From contig CAWAHF010000004.1 in the NCBI GenBank assembly GCA_963781805.1, positions 5,084,001 to 5,148,000 on the forward strand: DNA of 64,000 nucleotides, read 5' to 3'. Positions 27,264 to 35,182 of this stretch are shown piece by piece (the stretch's first letter is position 1; each line of letters starts with the position of its first letter). The notes under the pieces are model-generated. The model was not told the DNA's origin and did no database searches. It saw nothing but the letters and a program-made list of their open reading frames with translations. This DNA is from JAFGPL01 sp963781805. GTDB lineage: Bacteria; Bacteroidota; Bacteroidia; Bacteroidales; UBA10428. The position numbers and the translations under genes were made by a program.

Positions 27264-30101
27264 ATGGGGAAGGACAAATTTTCTTTTTTGGGAAATAACG
27301 AAATAGAAACCGTCGAGAATTTATACGAACAATTTAAGCGGGATCCTGAAAGCCTTGATAAGAGCTGGCAAGAGTTTTTTAATGGAGTTGAATTTGCAAG
27401 AACTAATTTTGTTAAGGAAGATAAGAACAGGATTCAAACAGATGCCGTACAACTGGACAAGGAGTTTACCGTTATCAATTTTATCAATGCTTTCAGAAGA
27501 AGGGGACATCTTTTCACAAAAACAAACCCTGTAAGAACCCGCCGCAAATATTATCCTACACTCGATTTGGAAAACAACGGACTTTCTGAGAAAGATCTGG
27601 ATTCGGTATTTCAGGCAGGTAAAGAGATTGGCCTGGGTCCTGCAAAGTTAAGAGACATTATTTCGCACCTGAATGAGACCTATTGCGAATCAGTTGGATC
27701 TGAATTTATGTTTATCCGCTCTCCGGAAAAGATTGGTTGGATGTTAAAAAGACTGGAAGAAACCAAAAACAGAACAAATTTCGATAATGAAACGAAAAAG
27801 GAAATCTTTACCCAACTTTTAAAAGCAGTAGGTTTTGAAAGCTTTTTGCAAAAGAAATTTGTCGGACAGAAAAGGTTTTCGCTCGAAGGTACTGAAACAC
27901 TTATCCCTGCACTTCATTACCTGATTGAAAGAGGTTCGGAAATGGGCATTGAAGAATTTGTGGTTGGGATATCGCATCGTGGTCGTTTAAATGTACTTGC
28001 AAATATTCTTAACAAACCGTATGAAAATGTTTTTCGTGAATTTATTGCGGATGGTTATACGGATGCTATCTCTTTGGGAGACGTGAAATATCATTTGGGA
28101 TATTGCAGCCAGAAAATAACTTCTTCAGGCAGACAGATTAATCTGAAGCTGGCCCCTAATGCGTCTCATCTTGAATCCGTATCGCCAATTATTGAAGGTA
28201 TATCTCGTGCAAGAATTGATCATAAATACAATACCGATTTTACCAAGCTTGTACCGGTTCTGATTCATGGAGATGCTGCTATTGCCGGTCAGGGGATTGT
28301 CTACGAGGTTATTCAAATGTCAGAGCTAAGCGGTTATAAAACCGGTGGCACTATTCATATAATCATTAACAACCAGGTGGGTTTTACCACCAATTATCTT
28401 GATGCCCGGTCAAGTACATATTGTACGGATATTGGAAAAGTAACCAAAGCTCCTATTTTTCATGTGAACGGAGACGATGTCGAGGCGCTTGTGCATACTG
28501 TTCTTTTGGCAATGGATTACAGACAACACTTCTATACAGATGTTTTTATTGATATTCTTTCTTACAGGAAGTATGGACATAACGAAGGAGATGAACCACG
28601 ATACACCCAGCCTACTTTATACAAAGCCATTGCGAACCATCCAAATCCACGTGATATCTATGCCCGGCAACTAATTTTAGAAAATGTTTTATCGGAAAAT
28701 GAAATTAAAAAGCAGGAAACCGATTTCGAAGCGTTCCTGGAAGAGAAACTCGAAATTTCAAAAACTTCCGGTAAAGTTCAAATTCAACAGTTTTTAAGTG
28801 AAGACTGGAAAGATTTCAAATATGCAGAAAGTGAAGATTTCAGTAAACATTTTCCCGGAGAAGTAACAAAAGAATTGCTATTATTCATTGGAGAGAAAAT
28901 ATGTTTTCTCCCTGAGAATGAGAAATTTATTAAGAAAACGGTCAAGTTGGTGGAGGATAGAAAAAATATGTTGAAAAACGACAAGCTTGACTGGGCAATG
29001 GGGGAACTGCTTGCATATGGAACGCTGCTTTATGAAGGTCACCCGGTGAGAATCAGCGGCCAGGACACAGTTAGGGGAACATTTGCCCACCGGCATGCGG
29101 CACATGTTATTGAAGATACCGATAAGACTTTTACTCCACTGAAGTATATTTCAAAAAACCAGCCTTCATTTAATATCTATAATTCTCCACTGAACGAGTA
29201 CGGGGTGCTCGGCTTTGAATACGGGTATGCCCTGGCCTCTCCAAACGGATTGACGATCTGGGAAGCACAGTTTGGTGATTTTCATAATGTAGCCCAGGTA
29301 ATTGTTGATCAGTATATAAGCTCTGCAGAAGAAAAATGGGGTATCATGAACGGCTTGGTACTTTATCTTCCCCACGGATTTGAAGGTCAGGGGCCGGAGC
29401 ATTCAAGTGCAAGAATAGAACGGTTTTTACTTCTGGCTGCCAAAAACAATATGCAGATAGTTAATCCCACCACTCCTGCAAACCTTTTCCATTTGTTAAG
29501 GCAGAGTATTCACCGGAATTTCAGGATTCCGTTAATTATTTTCACTCCCAAAAGTTTGCTAAGACATCCGAGATGTACCTCCTCACTGAAAGATTTAGTC
29601 GAGGGGCAATTCCAGGAGGTGATTGAAGATGATGATGTGATAACCGATGAGGTTAGAAGATTGGTGTTTTGTTCCGGAAAGATATATTATGAGTTGTTAG
29701 ATCGGAAGGAACAGTTCAATGCCCGCGATGTTGCTATTGTGCGGATTGAACAGCTTCATCCGTTTCCTAAGGAAAAGATTAAAAGAATAAAAAAAAGATA
29801 TAAGAATCTCGTTCTGACTTTATGGGTGCAGGAAGAACCAATCAATATGGGTGCGTGGAGGCATATACGGGAGGAATTCAAAGGATATGACATTTTACCT
29901 GTTGCACGGCTGGCAAGTGGAAGCCCTGCCACAGGACTTTCAAAAATTCACACAATGGGTCAGGAAGAAATTATCAATAAGGTATTCAGAAAATGTGAAT
30001 GTGAATTGAAGAGAAAATATTGTGGTTTGCAATGTACCGATGGCAGTTTGAGACAATCTATTCTGAAAGAATACAGGTACTTTGTAGATAAGGTTGAATA
30101 G
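27264..30101 (+). CDS. sucA: 2-oxoglutarate dehydrogenase E1 component
   Basis: A thiamine-diphosphate enzyme of about 945 residues that decarboxylates 2-oxoglutarate in the TCA cycle and passes the succinyl group to the E2 lipoyl arm. The opening KFSFLGNNEIETVENLYEQF is the E1o N-terminal motif that binds the complex. Other marks are EEFVVGISHRGRLNVLANIL, the ThDP-Mg site from GDAAIAGQG to NNQVGFTTN (about 335-370), RKYGHNEGDEPRYTQP, and the late LPHGFEGQGPEHSSARIERF. A TTG at 27252 would add four residues; the ATG at 27264 is preferred as the ordinary start. The E2 gene follows after 125 bases of low-complexity DNA. Confidence 0.95.
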   Translation: MGKDKFSFLGNNEIETVENLYEQFKRDPESLDKSWQEFFNGVEFARTNFVKEDKNRIQTDAVQLDKEFTVINFINAFRRRGHLFTKTNPVRTRRKYYPTLDLENNGLSEKDLDSVFQAGKEIGLGPAKLRDIISHLNETYCESVGSEFMFIRSPEKIGWMLKRLEETKNRTNFDNETKKEIFTQLLKAVGFESFLQKKFVGQKRFSLEGTETLIPALHYLIERGSEMGIEEFVVGISHRGRLNVLANILNKPYENVFREFIADGYTDAISLGDVKYHLGYCSQKITSSGRQINLKLAPNASHLESVSPIIEGISRARIDHKYNTDFTKLVPVLIHGDAAIAGQGIVYEVIQMSELSGYKTGGTIHIIINNQVGFTTNYLDARSSTYCTDIGKVTKAPIFHVNGDDVEALVHTVLLAMDYRQHFYTDVFIDILSYRKYGHNEGDEPRYTQPTLYKAIANHPNPRDIYARQLILENVLSENEIKKQETDFEAFLEEKLEISKTSGKVQIQQFLSEDWKDFKYAESEDFSKHFPGEVTKELLLFIGEKICFLPENEKFIKKTVKLVEDRKNMLKNDKLDWAMGELLAYGTLLYEGHPVRISGQDTVRGTFAHRHAAHVIEDTDKTFTPLKYISKNQPSFNIYNSPLNEYGVLGFEYGYALASPNGLTIWEAQFGDFHNVAQVIVDQYISSAEEKWGIMNGLVLYLPHGFEGQGPEHSSARIERFLLLAAKNNMQIVNPTTPANLFHLLRQSIHRNFRIPLIIFTPKSLLRHPRCTSSLKDLVEGQFQEVIEDDDVITDEVRRLVFCSGKIYYELLDRKEQFNARDVAIVRIEQLHPFPKEKIKRIKKRYKNLVLTLWVQEEPINMGAWRHIREEFKGYDILPVARLASGSPATGLSKIHTMGQEEIINKVFRKCECELKRKYCGLQCTDGSLRQSILKEYRYFVDKVE

Positions 30102-30112
30102 TAGTATTTAAT

Positions 30113-30221
30113 AAGTTACAAGTTGCAAGATACAAGTTACAGGTTTCCGGATATTTAATTTATCGATAGTAATAGAATTCAAAACTTGAAACTTGAAACT
30201 CAAAACACGAAACTCAAAACT
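30113..30221. repeat. Low-complexity acaagtt / gaaactt words between sucA and sucB
   Basis: Two runs of short repeated words (acaagttgcaagatacaagt at about 30118-30137 and aacttgaaacttgaaact at about 30183-30200) fill most of the gap. They belong to the same word family as 19521-19634. The sucB start ATG follows 6 bases later, so the repeat has replaced any ordinary leader. Confidence 0.75.
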
Positions 30222-30226
30222 AAATA

Positions 30227-31507
30227 ATGATCATTGAACTGAAAATACCAAGTCCGGGTGAATCTATCAGCGAGGTTGAACTGGCTAACTGGCTGGTGGA
30301 AGACGGCGATTTTGTTGAGAAAGACCAGGAAATTGCCGAACTTGAATCGGATAAAGCGACATTGCCCCTTATAGCGCCGGATGCAGGCAAACTCGAAATT
30401 CTGATCAAAACCGGAGAAACCGCAAAAGTTGGTTTAGTAGCAGGCAAAATTGATACGGAAGCCTCAGGTAATAAAACTGAAAAAGTAAAAAAAACAAAAG
30501 AAATGCCTTCTCCACAACCGATTGCTGAAAAAGAAACAGATAAACAAAATGAGATTAAAAAAACCGAAAAGCCTCAGCAGTTAAAATTAGAAAAACCTGA
30601 AGATTTAAAAGAATCATCAGTTAAGATTACTCCTCTTGCAAAAAAAATGATGGAGGAAAATAATCTTTCACTGGATGAGATTATTAAAGGACTGAAGAAA
30701 ATTACGACCAAAGAAGTGAACCAGGTATTATCTGCAAAAAAAGGCTCCGATGCTGTTTCTTCAGGTTCCTTTTCAAGAAACAGCCAACGATCAAAAATGT
30801 CTCAACTTCGTCGAAAATTAAGTCAGCGACTGGTGACTGTAAAAAACGAAACAGCTATGCTTACTACTTTTAACGAAGTGGATATGAGCGCTGTGATTGG
30901 ATTAAGAAAAAAATACCAGCAGGTATTTCAGGAAAAATATGGTATCAAACTCGGTTTTATGTCGTTTTTTGCAAAAGCTACAACCGAAGCGATTGCTTTA
31001 TTCCCAAGAGTAAACTCAATGATTGACGGAGAAGAAATCATCACCCCCGAATATGTGGATATTTGCATTGCTGTGCAGACCGATAAAGGATTGATGGTTC
31101 CGGTAATCAGGAACACCGAGTCGTTGACATTGCCTCAGATTGAACAAAAAATAGCCCAATTGGCTGAGAAAGCCAGAAATTTTACCATCTCCATTGAGGA
31201 AATGACTGGAGGCACCTTTACCATTACCAATGGGGGCGTTTTTGGCTCGATGCTTTCAACCCCTATCCTAAATCCTCCGCAATCTGCAATTCTGGGAATG
31301 CACAACATTGCTGAAAGACCAATGGTTGTGGAAGGAAAAATTGTAATCCGCCCGATGATGTATCTCGCATTGTCTTATGATCACAGAATTGTCGACGGCC
31401 GTGATTCTGTGAGCTTTTTGGTTAAGGTAAAAAAACTCATTGAAGATCCTTCAAAGATGCTGCTTTTGGGAACCGAATCAGAAAAGCTATTGCTTGGTTT
31501 GGATTAA
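30227..31507 (+). CDS. sucB: 2-oxoglutarate dehydrogenase E2, dihydrolipoamide succinyltransferase
   Basis: A 426-residue protein. It has a lipoyl domain (1-78) with the lipoylated Lys43 in ESDKATLPL, a charged Lys/Glu/Pro linker (about 85-135), a peripheral-subunit-binding domain (about 137-175, ITPLAKKMMEENNLSLDEII), and a catalytic domain (about 195-426) starting KMSQLRRKLSQRLVTVKNET and ending with SYDHRIVDGRDSVSFL. In that motif His386 and Asp390 are the acyltransferase pair. FNEVDMSAVIGLRKKYQ and the linkage to sucA make it the succinyl rather than acetyl enzyme. It ends 21 bases before the convergent GntR gene. Confidence 0.93.
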   Translation: MIIELKIPSPGESISEVELANWLVEDGDFVEKDQEIAELESDKATLPLIAPDAGKLEILIKTGETAKVGLVAGKIDTEASGNKTEKVKKTKEMPSPQPIAEKETDKQNEIKKTEKPQQLKLEKPEDLKESSVKITPLAKKMMEENNLSLDEIIKGLKKITTKEVNQVLSAKKGSDAVSSGSFSRNSQRSKMSQLRRKLSQRLVTVKNETAMLTTFNEVDMSAVIGLRKKYQQVFQEKYGIKLGFMSFFAKATTEAIALFPRVNSMIDGEEIITPEYVDICIAVQTDKGLMVPVIRNTESLTLPQIEQKIAQLAEKARNFTISIEEMTGGTFTITNGGVFGSMLSTPILNPPQSAILGMHNIAERPMVVEGKIVIRPMMYLALSYDHRIVDGRDSVSFLVKVKKLIEDPSKMLLLGTESEKLLLGLD

Positions 31508-31528
31508 TGAGATATTGCGGTGAACTTA

Positions 31529-32236
31529 TTAAAAAGTCCCGTAAATAGCGCTGATATTCGTATTACAGTATATTGACGAGTAAAAATAATAGCCCACCCG
31601 GTTGGTTGCAATTTTTCTTTCAAGATGAAGTATCGGATGCCCCTTTTTCACTTGCAGGTGTTTACTTATTATGTCATTGGCAACGATTGCCCTTAAACGC
31701 TGTTCGCCGCCAGTAACCTGAATATTGAAGTGTTTTCTGAGGATATCGAACAACGACCTGTTTTCGAAACTACGAGCGGTAAATCTCGAAAGGTTTATGT
31801 TAGGCAAATAATTAATATCAAGGAAAATAGGTTTGTCATCGAGAATTCTCAATCTTTCAATATAAATACACCCTGATTCTTTTTCAGTTTCATTAAGAGG
31901 GAACATAAACGAGGAATCCCACGCCCTGACTTCCGGTCCTGTCAGAATTCTGGTTTTAAGATTGCTGAGGCCAACAGCAGAGGTAGTTCCTGTAATCGAT
32001 AAAATGCCTATACCCTGGGGCAGACTGCTGACAATACTTCCTTTTCCCTGTTGTTTTTTAATAAATCCGTCCCTCACCAGTGAGTCGAGTGCCTGTCTCA
32101 CTGTTGGACGCGTCATATGATGTATCCGGCAAAGTTCATTTTCCGAGGGTAACAGATCTCCTTCGTGGTATACTTCGTCCACGATATGCTTTCTTAATAT
32201 TTCATATAAGCGTTTGTATTGCGGAACATGAGCCAT
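31529..32236 (-). CDS. GntR-family transcriptional regulator with UTRA domain (HutC type)
   Basis: A 235-residue regulator. The N-terminal winged helix (about 5-72) reads YKRLYEILRKHIVDEVYHEG, LLPSENELCRIHHMTRPTVR and GFIKKQQGKGSIV, standard for GntR. The C-terminal UTRA ligand-binding domain (about 90-230) includes SGCIYIERLRILDDKPIFLD, LFDILRKHFNI and YYFYSSIYCNTNISAIYGTF. UTRA domains bind small metabolites, often acids, sugars or their phosphates. The gene is divergent from the E2-E3-E1 operon and a palindrome lies on that operon's promoter, so it most likely controls it and perhaps itself. The ligand is unknown. Confidence 0.9.
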   Translation of the reverse strand: MAHVPQYKRLYEILRKHIVDEVYHEGDLLPSENELCRIHHMTRPTVRQALDSLVRDGFIKKQQGKGSIVSSLPQGIGILSITGTTSAVGLSNLKTRILTGPEVRAWDSSFMFPLNETEKESGCIYIERLRILDDKPIFLDINYLPNINLSRFTARSFENRSLFDILRKHFNIQVTGGEQRLRAIVANDIISKHLQVKKGHPILHLERKIATNRVGYYFYSSIYCNTNISAIYGTF

Positions 32237-32354
32237 AATATGCGATAAATTAAAAATCCTTTCAGCTTAAAAGTGTACTATCTTTACAAAATAATCACTA
32301 AAATTCAGCAATTCATAAATTATTTTAAATGCAAAGAAAATAATCTTTATAAAT

Positions 32355-32372
32355 AACTTGTAAATACAAGTT
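32355..32372. promoter_or_regulatory. Predicted GntR operator
   Basis: The palindrome aacttgta-aa-tacaagtt has perfect 8-bp arms and a 2-base centre. Its core cttgta..tacaag is close to the operators of HutC-subfamily GntR regulators. It covers the TTG of the predicted -33 element of the E2-E3-E1 operon and lies 118 bases upstream of the divergent GntR gene. Confidence 0.6.
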
Positions 32373-32388
32373 AAAGTTTTTACTTTTG
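32358..32388 (+). promoter_or_regulatory. Predicted promoter of the pdhC-lpdA-E1 operon
   Basis: TTG at 32358-32360, a 20-base spacer and TACTTTTG at 32381-32388 match the Bacteroidota sigma-ABfr consensus TTG-N19/20-TAnnTTTG exactly. Transcription would start near 32395, leaving a leader of about 95 bases before pdhC. The -33 element lies inside the predicted operator, so bound regulator would block polymerase. Confidence 0.6.
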
Positions 32389-32489
32389 TAAAGCTAATTT
32401 AAAAATACTGATTTTCAAAACATTTATCATATTTTTGTTATTACCTATTATTACATGTTGTTATATTCATATTAACAAATTTAATACAA

Positions 32490-33815
32490 ATGGCGATTCC
32501 GGTTATTATGCCCAGACAGGGACAATCAGTTGAAACGTGTATCATTTCACAATGGCTGAAGAAAAAAGGAGATTCGGTTAAAAAAGGCGACATCCTGTTT
32601 TCCTATGAAACCGATAAGGCCGCTTTTGAAGAAGAAGCACCCGAAGATGGAACGCTTCTGGAAATTTTTTTCAGCGACGGGGATGAAGTTCCGGTGCTTA
32701 CCAATGTGGCTGTAATTGGTAACGAAGGTGAGAAAATTGATGAATTTCTTCCATCGGGCCAAAAGCAAGAAACGCCGGATGAAAATAAAACACAACCTGC
32801 GATTGAAGAAGAATCGGGGAAAGTTAAGGATACTCCCGAAATTATCTTAACCGAAAGAACCGGTAAAATAAAAATCTCGCCTCGTGCGAAAAATCTTGCT
32901 GTGAAATTGGGAGTACCTGTGAATAATGTTTCCGGAAGCGGTCCCGAAGGACGAATTATCGAAAGAGATATTGAAGCCTATGCAAAATCGGGAGGAAAAC
33001 TTACAAAAGTGGCAGCCGAAATGGCCGCATCCGAACAGCTTAATGCCCCTGTTACAGGAAATGGAATAGGCGGAAGAGTTCTGGCAGCAGACCTTACAAA
33101 AACTACCGTCACCGGAGATGATTTTGAGGTAAAAAAGATTTCCAATGTCCGGAGAATCATAGCACAGAATATGCATGCATCCCTTCAGAATTCCGCACAG
33201 CTTACCCATCATATGAGCGCCGATGCACGTAAAATGCTTGAATACAGGAAAATTATCAAGAAAAAAGCAGATGCAGGGGAATTACCCAATATTACCCTTA
33301 ATGATATGATTTGTTTCGCAGTAATTAAAGCATTAAAAAAGATGCCTGAGATCAATGCTCATTTTTTAGGTGACAGTATCAGGACATTTCAAAAGGTACA
33401 TCTGGGAATTGCAGTGGATACAGAACGTGGCCTGATGGTGCCGGCCCTTCGGAATGCTGATGATTTAACCATAGAAAAACTATCTATGGAATTGAAAAAG
33501 CTGGCAGAAAGCTGCAAAAAGGGGAGTGTGGATCCCGAATTACTGGCAAGCACAGCAGCCTCTTTTACAGTCTCTAATCTTGGAGCATTTGGAGTAGAAA
33601 TGTTTACTCCGGTAATCAACCTTCCACAGGTCGGAATCATGGGAATTAATACCATTATACAAAGACCGGCCGATGTTGGAAATGGAATTGTAGGTTTTGT
33701 TCCTTTTTTAGGTCTTTCGCTAACCTATGATCATCGTGCACTTGACGGAGCACCCGCCTCATCCTTTTTGCGGGAAGTAAAATTGCAAATTGAAAATCTT
33801 GATATAAATATATAA
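32490..33815 (+). CDS. pdhC: 2-oxoacid dehydrogenase E2 (dihydrolipoamide acyltransferase), probably pyruvate dehydrogenase
   Basis: A 441-residue E2. The lipoyl domain (1-80) carries Lys43 in ETDKAAFEEEAPEDG. After an acidic linker, a complete peripheral-subunit-binding domain lies at about 128-166 (ISPRAKNLAVKLGVPVNNVS then GSGPEGRIIERDI). A second, shorter copy follows at about 175-203 (KVAAEMAASEQLNAPVTGNG then IGGRVLAADL). The catalytic domain (about 215-441) ends TYDHRALDGAPASSFL with His415 and Asp419. E2 carries acyl groups on its lipoyl arm between E1 and E3. ETDKA and the lack of bkd features favour pyruvate as substrate, but branched-chain 2-oxoacids are possible. Confidence 0.88.
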   Translation: MAIPVIMPRQGQSVETCIISQWLKKKGDSVKKGDILFSYETDKAAFEEEAPEDGTLLEIFFSDGDEVPVLTNVAVIGNEGEKIDEFLPSGQKQETPDENKTQPAIEEESGKVKDTPEIILTERTGKIKISPRAKNLAVKLGVPVNNVSGSGPEGRIIERDIEAYAKSGGKLTKVAAEMAASEQLNAPVTGNGIGGRVLAADLTKTTVTGDDFEVKKISNVRRIIAQNMHASLQNSAQLTHHMSADARKMLEYRKIIKKKADAGELPNITLNDMICFAVIKALKKMPEINAHFLGDSIRTFQKVHLGIAVDTERGLMVPALRNADDLTIEKLSMELKKLAESCKKGSVDPELLASTAASFTVSNLGAFGVEMFTPVINLPQVGIMGINTIIQRPADVGNGIVGFVPFLGLSLTYDHRALDGAPASSFLREVKLQIENLDINI

Positions 33816-33817
33816 GT

Positions 33818-35167
33818 ATGTACGATTTGGGAATTATTGGTGCCGGTCCTGCCGGGTATGTGGCTGCGGAAAGAGCAGGACATAAAGGATTAAAGGTTGT
33901 TATTTTCGATAAACGCTATCTCGGGGGGGTATGTTTGAATGAAGGATGTATTCCAACCAAAACACTGCTTTACACGGCTAAGCTTTATGAAAACGCCTTG
34001 TTTGGAGAGAAATATGGCATCTCCTGTTCGAATGTTTCTTTCGACTATGGAAAAATAATTGACAGAAAAGACAAAATAGTTAAGAAACTTGTTTCGGGAG
34101 TGGCTTCAAAAATGAAGGGTGCAAAAGCCGAAGTGGTATTTGAGGAAGCCATTATGGAAGAAAGAAAAACTGACCACATTCTGGTAAAAGCAGGAGAACA
34201 AACATATCCGTGTAAAAACATTTTAATTGCCACAGGCTCTGAAGCTGCAGTTCCACCCATCAAAGGACTTTCTAAAGAAAATGCATTGACAAACCGGGAA
34301 ATACTTCAGATAAGAGAACTTCCGAAATCTATCAATATCATCGGGGGTGGGGTTATCGGTATTGAATTCGCGGGCTTTTTCAACAGCATGGGTGTTGAAG
34401 TGCATGTTTTTGAAATGTTGGAAGAAATTCTTCCGGGGATCGACAGAGAGTTCTGCGTGATGTTACGTAGCGAGTTAACCAAAAAAGGTGTGGACTTTCA
34501 TCTGGGAGTGAAGGTGGAAGAGGTAAAAGGAAATATGGTTGTATTTACTGATAAAGATGGATCACACGAAATTTCAGCCAATAAGCTTTTAGTAGCTGTC
34601 GGTCGTAAAGTGAATGTTGAAGGGATAGGGCTTGACAAAACCGGAGTTGAATTTTCACCTAAGGGAATTAAAATTGATAATCATTGCAGAACAAATATAC
34701 CCAATATCTATGCTGCCGGAGATATCACCGGATTTTCCCTGCTTGCCCATACTGCCTATCGCGAAGCCGAGGTTGCCGTGAATAATATGGCAGGAGAGAA
34801 AGATATAATGAGGTATAACGCCATTCCTGGTGTTGTTTATACAAATCCTGAGATTTCATCTGTTGGCCTCACAGAAGAAGATGCAACAAAAAGCGGTATA
34901 AAATTTAAGAAATCAACCCTGCCTCTTTCGTATGCAGGTCGCTTTATTGCGGAGAACGAAGGAAAAAATGGACTCATTAAAGTACTGGTTGGAGAGAAAT
35001 ACGGGGAAATTCTCGGAGTGCATATTATAGGCAATCCGTCTTCTGAACTAATCTTCGGAGCGGCAATGGCTATTGAGATGCAGATGAGAGTGAAAGATAT
35101 TCAGGAAATCGTATTTCCGCATCCAACAGTATCAGAAATTTTTAAAGAAATTGCATTTACATTTTAA
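33818..35167 (+). CDS. lpdA: Dihydrolipoamide dehydrogenase (E3)
   Basis: A 449-residue flavoprotein. It has the FAD site GAGPAG (8-13), the redox disulfide Cys39/Cys44 in GGVCLNEGCIPTKTLL, the NAD site IIGGGVIGIEFAGFF, the second FAD motif NIYAAGDITG, and the active-site His435-Glu440 in HPTVSE. It reoxidises dihydrolipoamide on E2 with NAD+. The gene begins 2 bases after the pdhC stop, and the fused E1 gene follows after 15 bases. It may also serve the sucAB complex, which has no E3 gene of its own here. Confidence 0.96.
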   Translation: MYDLGIIGAGPAGYVAAERAGHKGLKVVIFDKRYLGGVCLNEGCIPTKTLLYTAKLYENALFGEKYGISCSNVSFDYGKIIDRKDKIVKKLVSGVASKMKGAKAEVVFEEAIMEERKTDHILVKAGEQTYPCKNILIATGSEAAVPPIKGLSKENALTNREILQIRELPKSINIIGGGVIGIEFAGFFNSMGVEVHVFEMLEEILPGIDREFCVMLRSELTKKGVDFHLGVKVEEVKGNMVVFTDKDGSHEISANKLLVAVGRKVNVEGIGLDKTGVEFSPKGIKIDNHCRTNIPNIYAAGDITGFSLLAHTAYREAEVAVNNMAGEKDIMRYNAIPGVVYTNPEISSVGLTEEDATKSGIKFKKSTLPLSYAGRFIAENEGKNGLIKVLVGEKYGEILGVHIIGNPSSELIFGAAMAIEMQMRVKDIQEIVFPHPTVSEIFKEIAFTF

Positions 35168-35182
35168 ATTAAAATTCAGAAT

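Noticed and set aside
30118..30140. Second GntR operator upstream of sucB (two tacaagtt half-sites).
   Set aside because: The half-sites are in direct, not inverted, order and lie in a low-complexity tract of the same words, so chance explains them.
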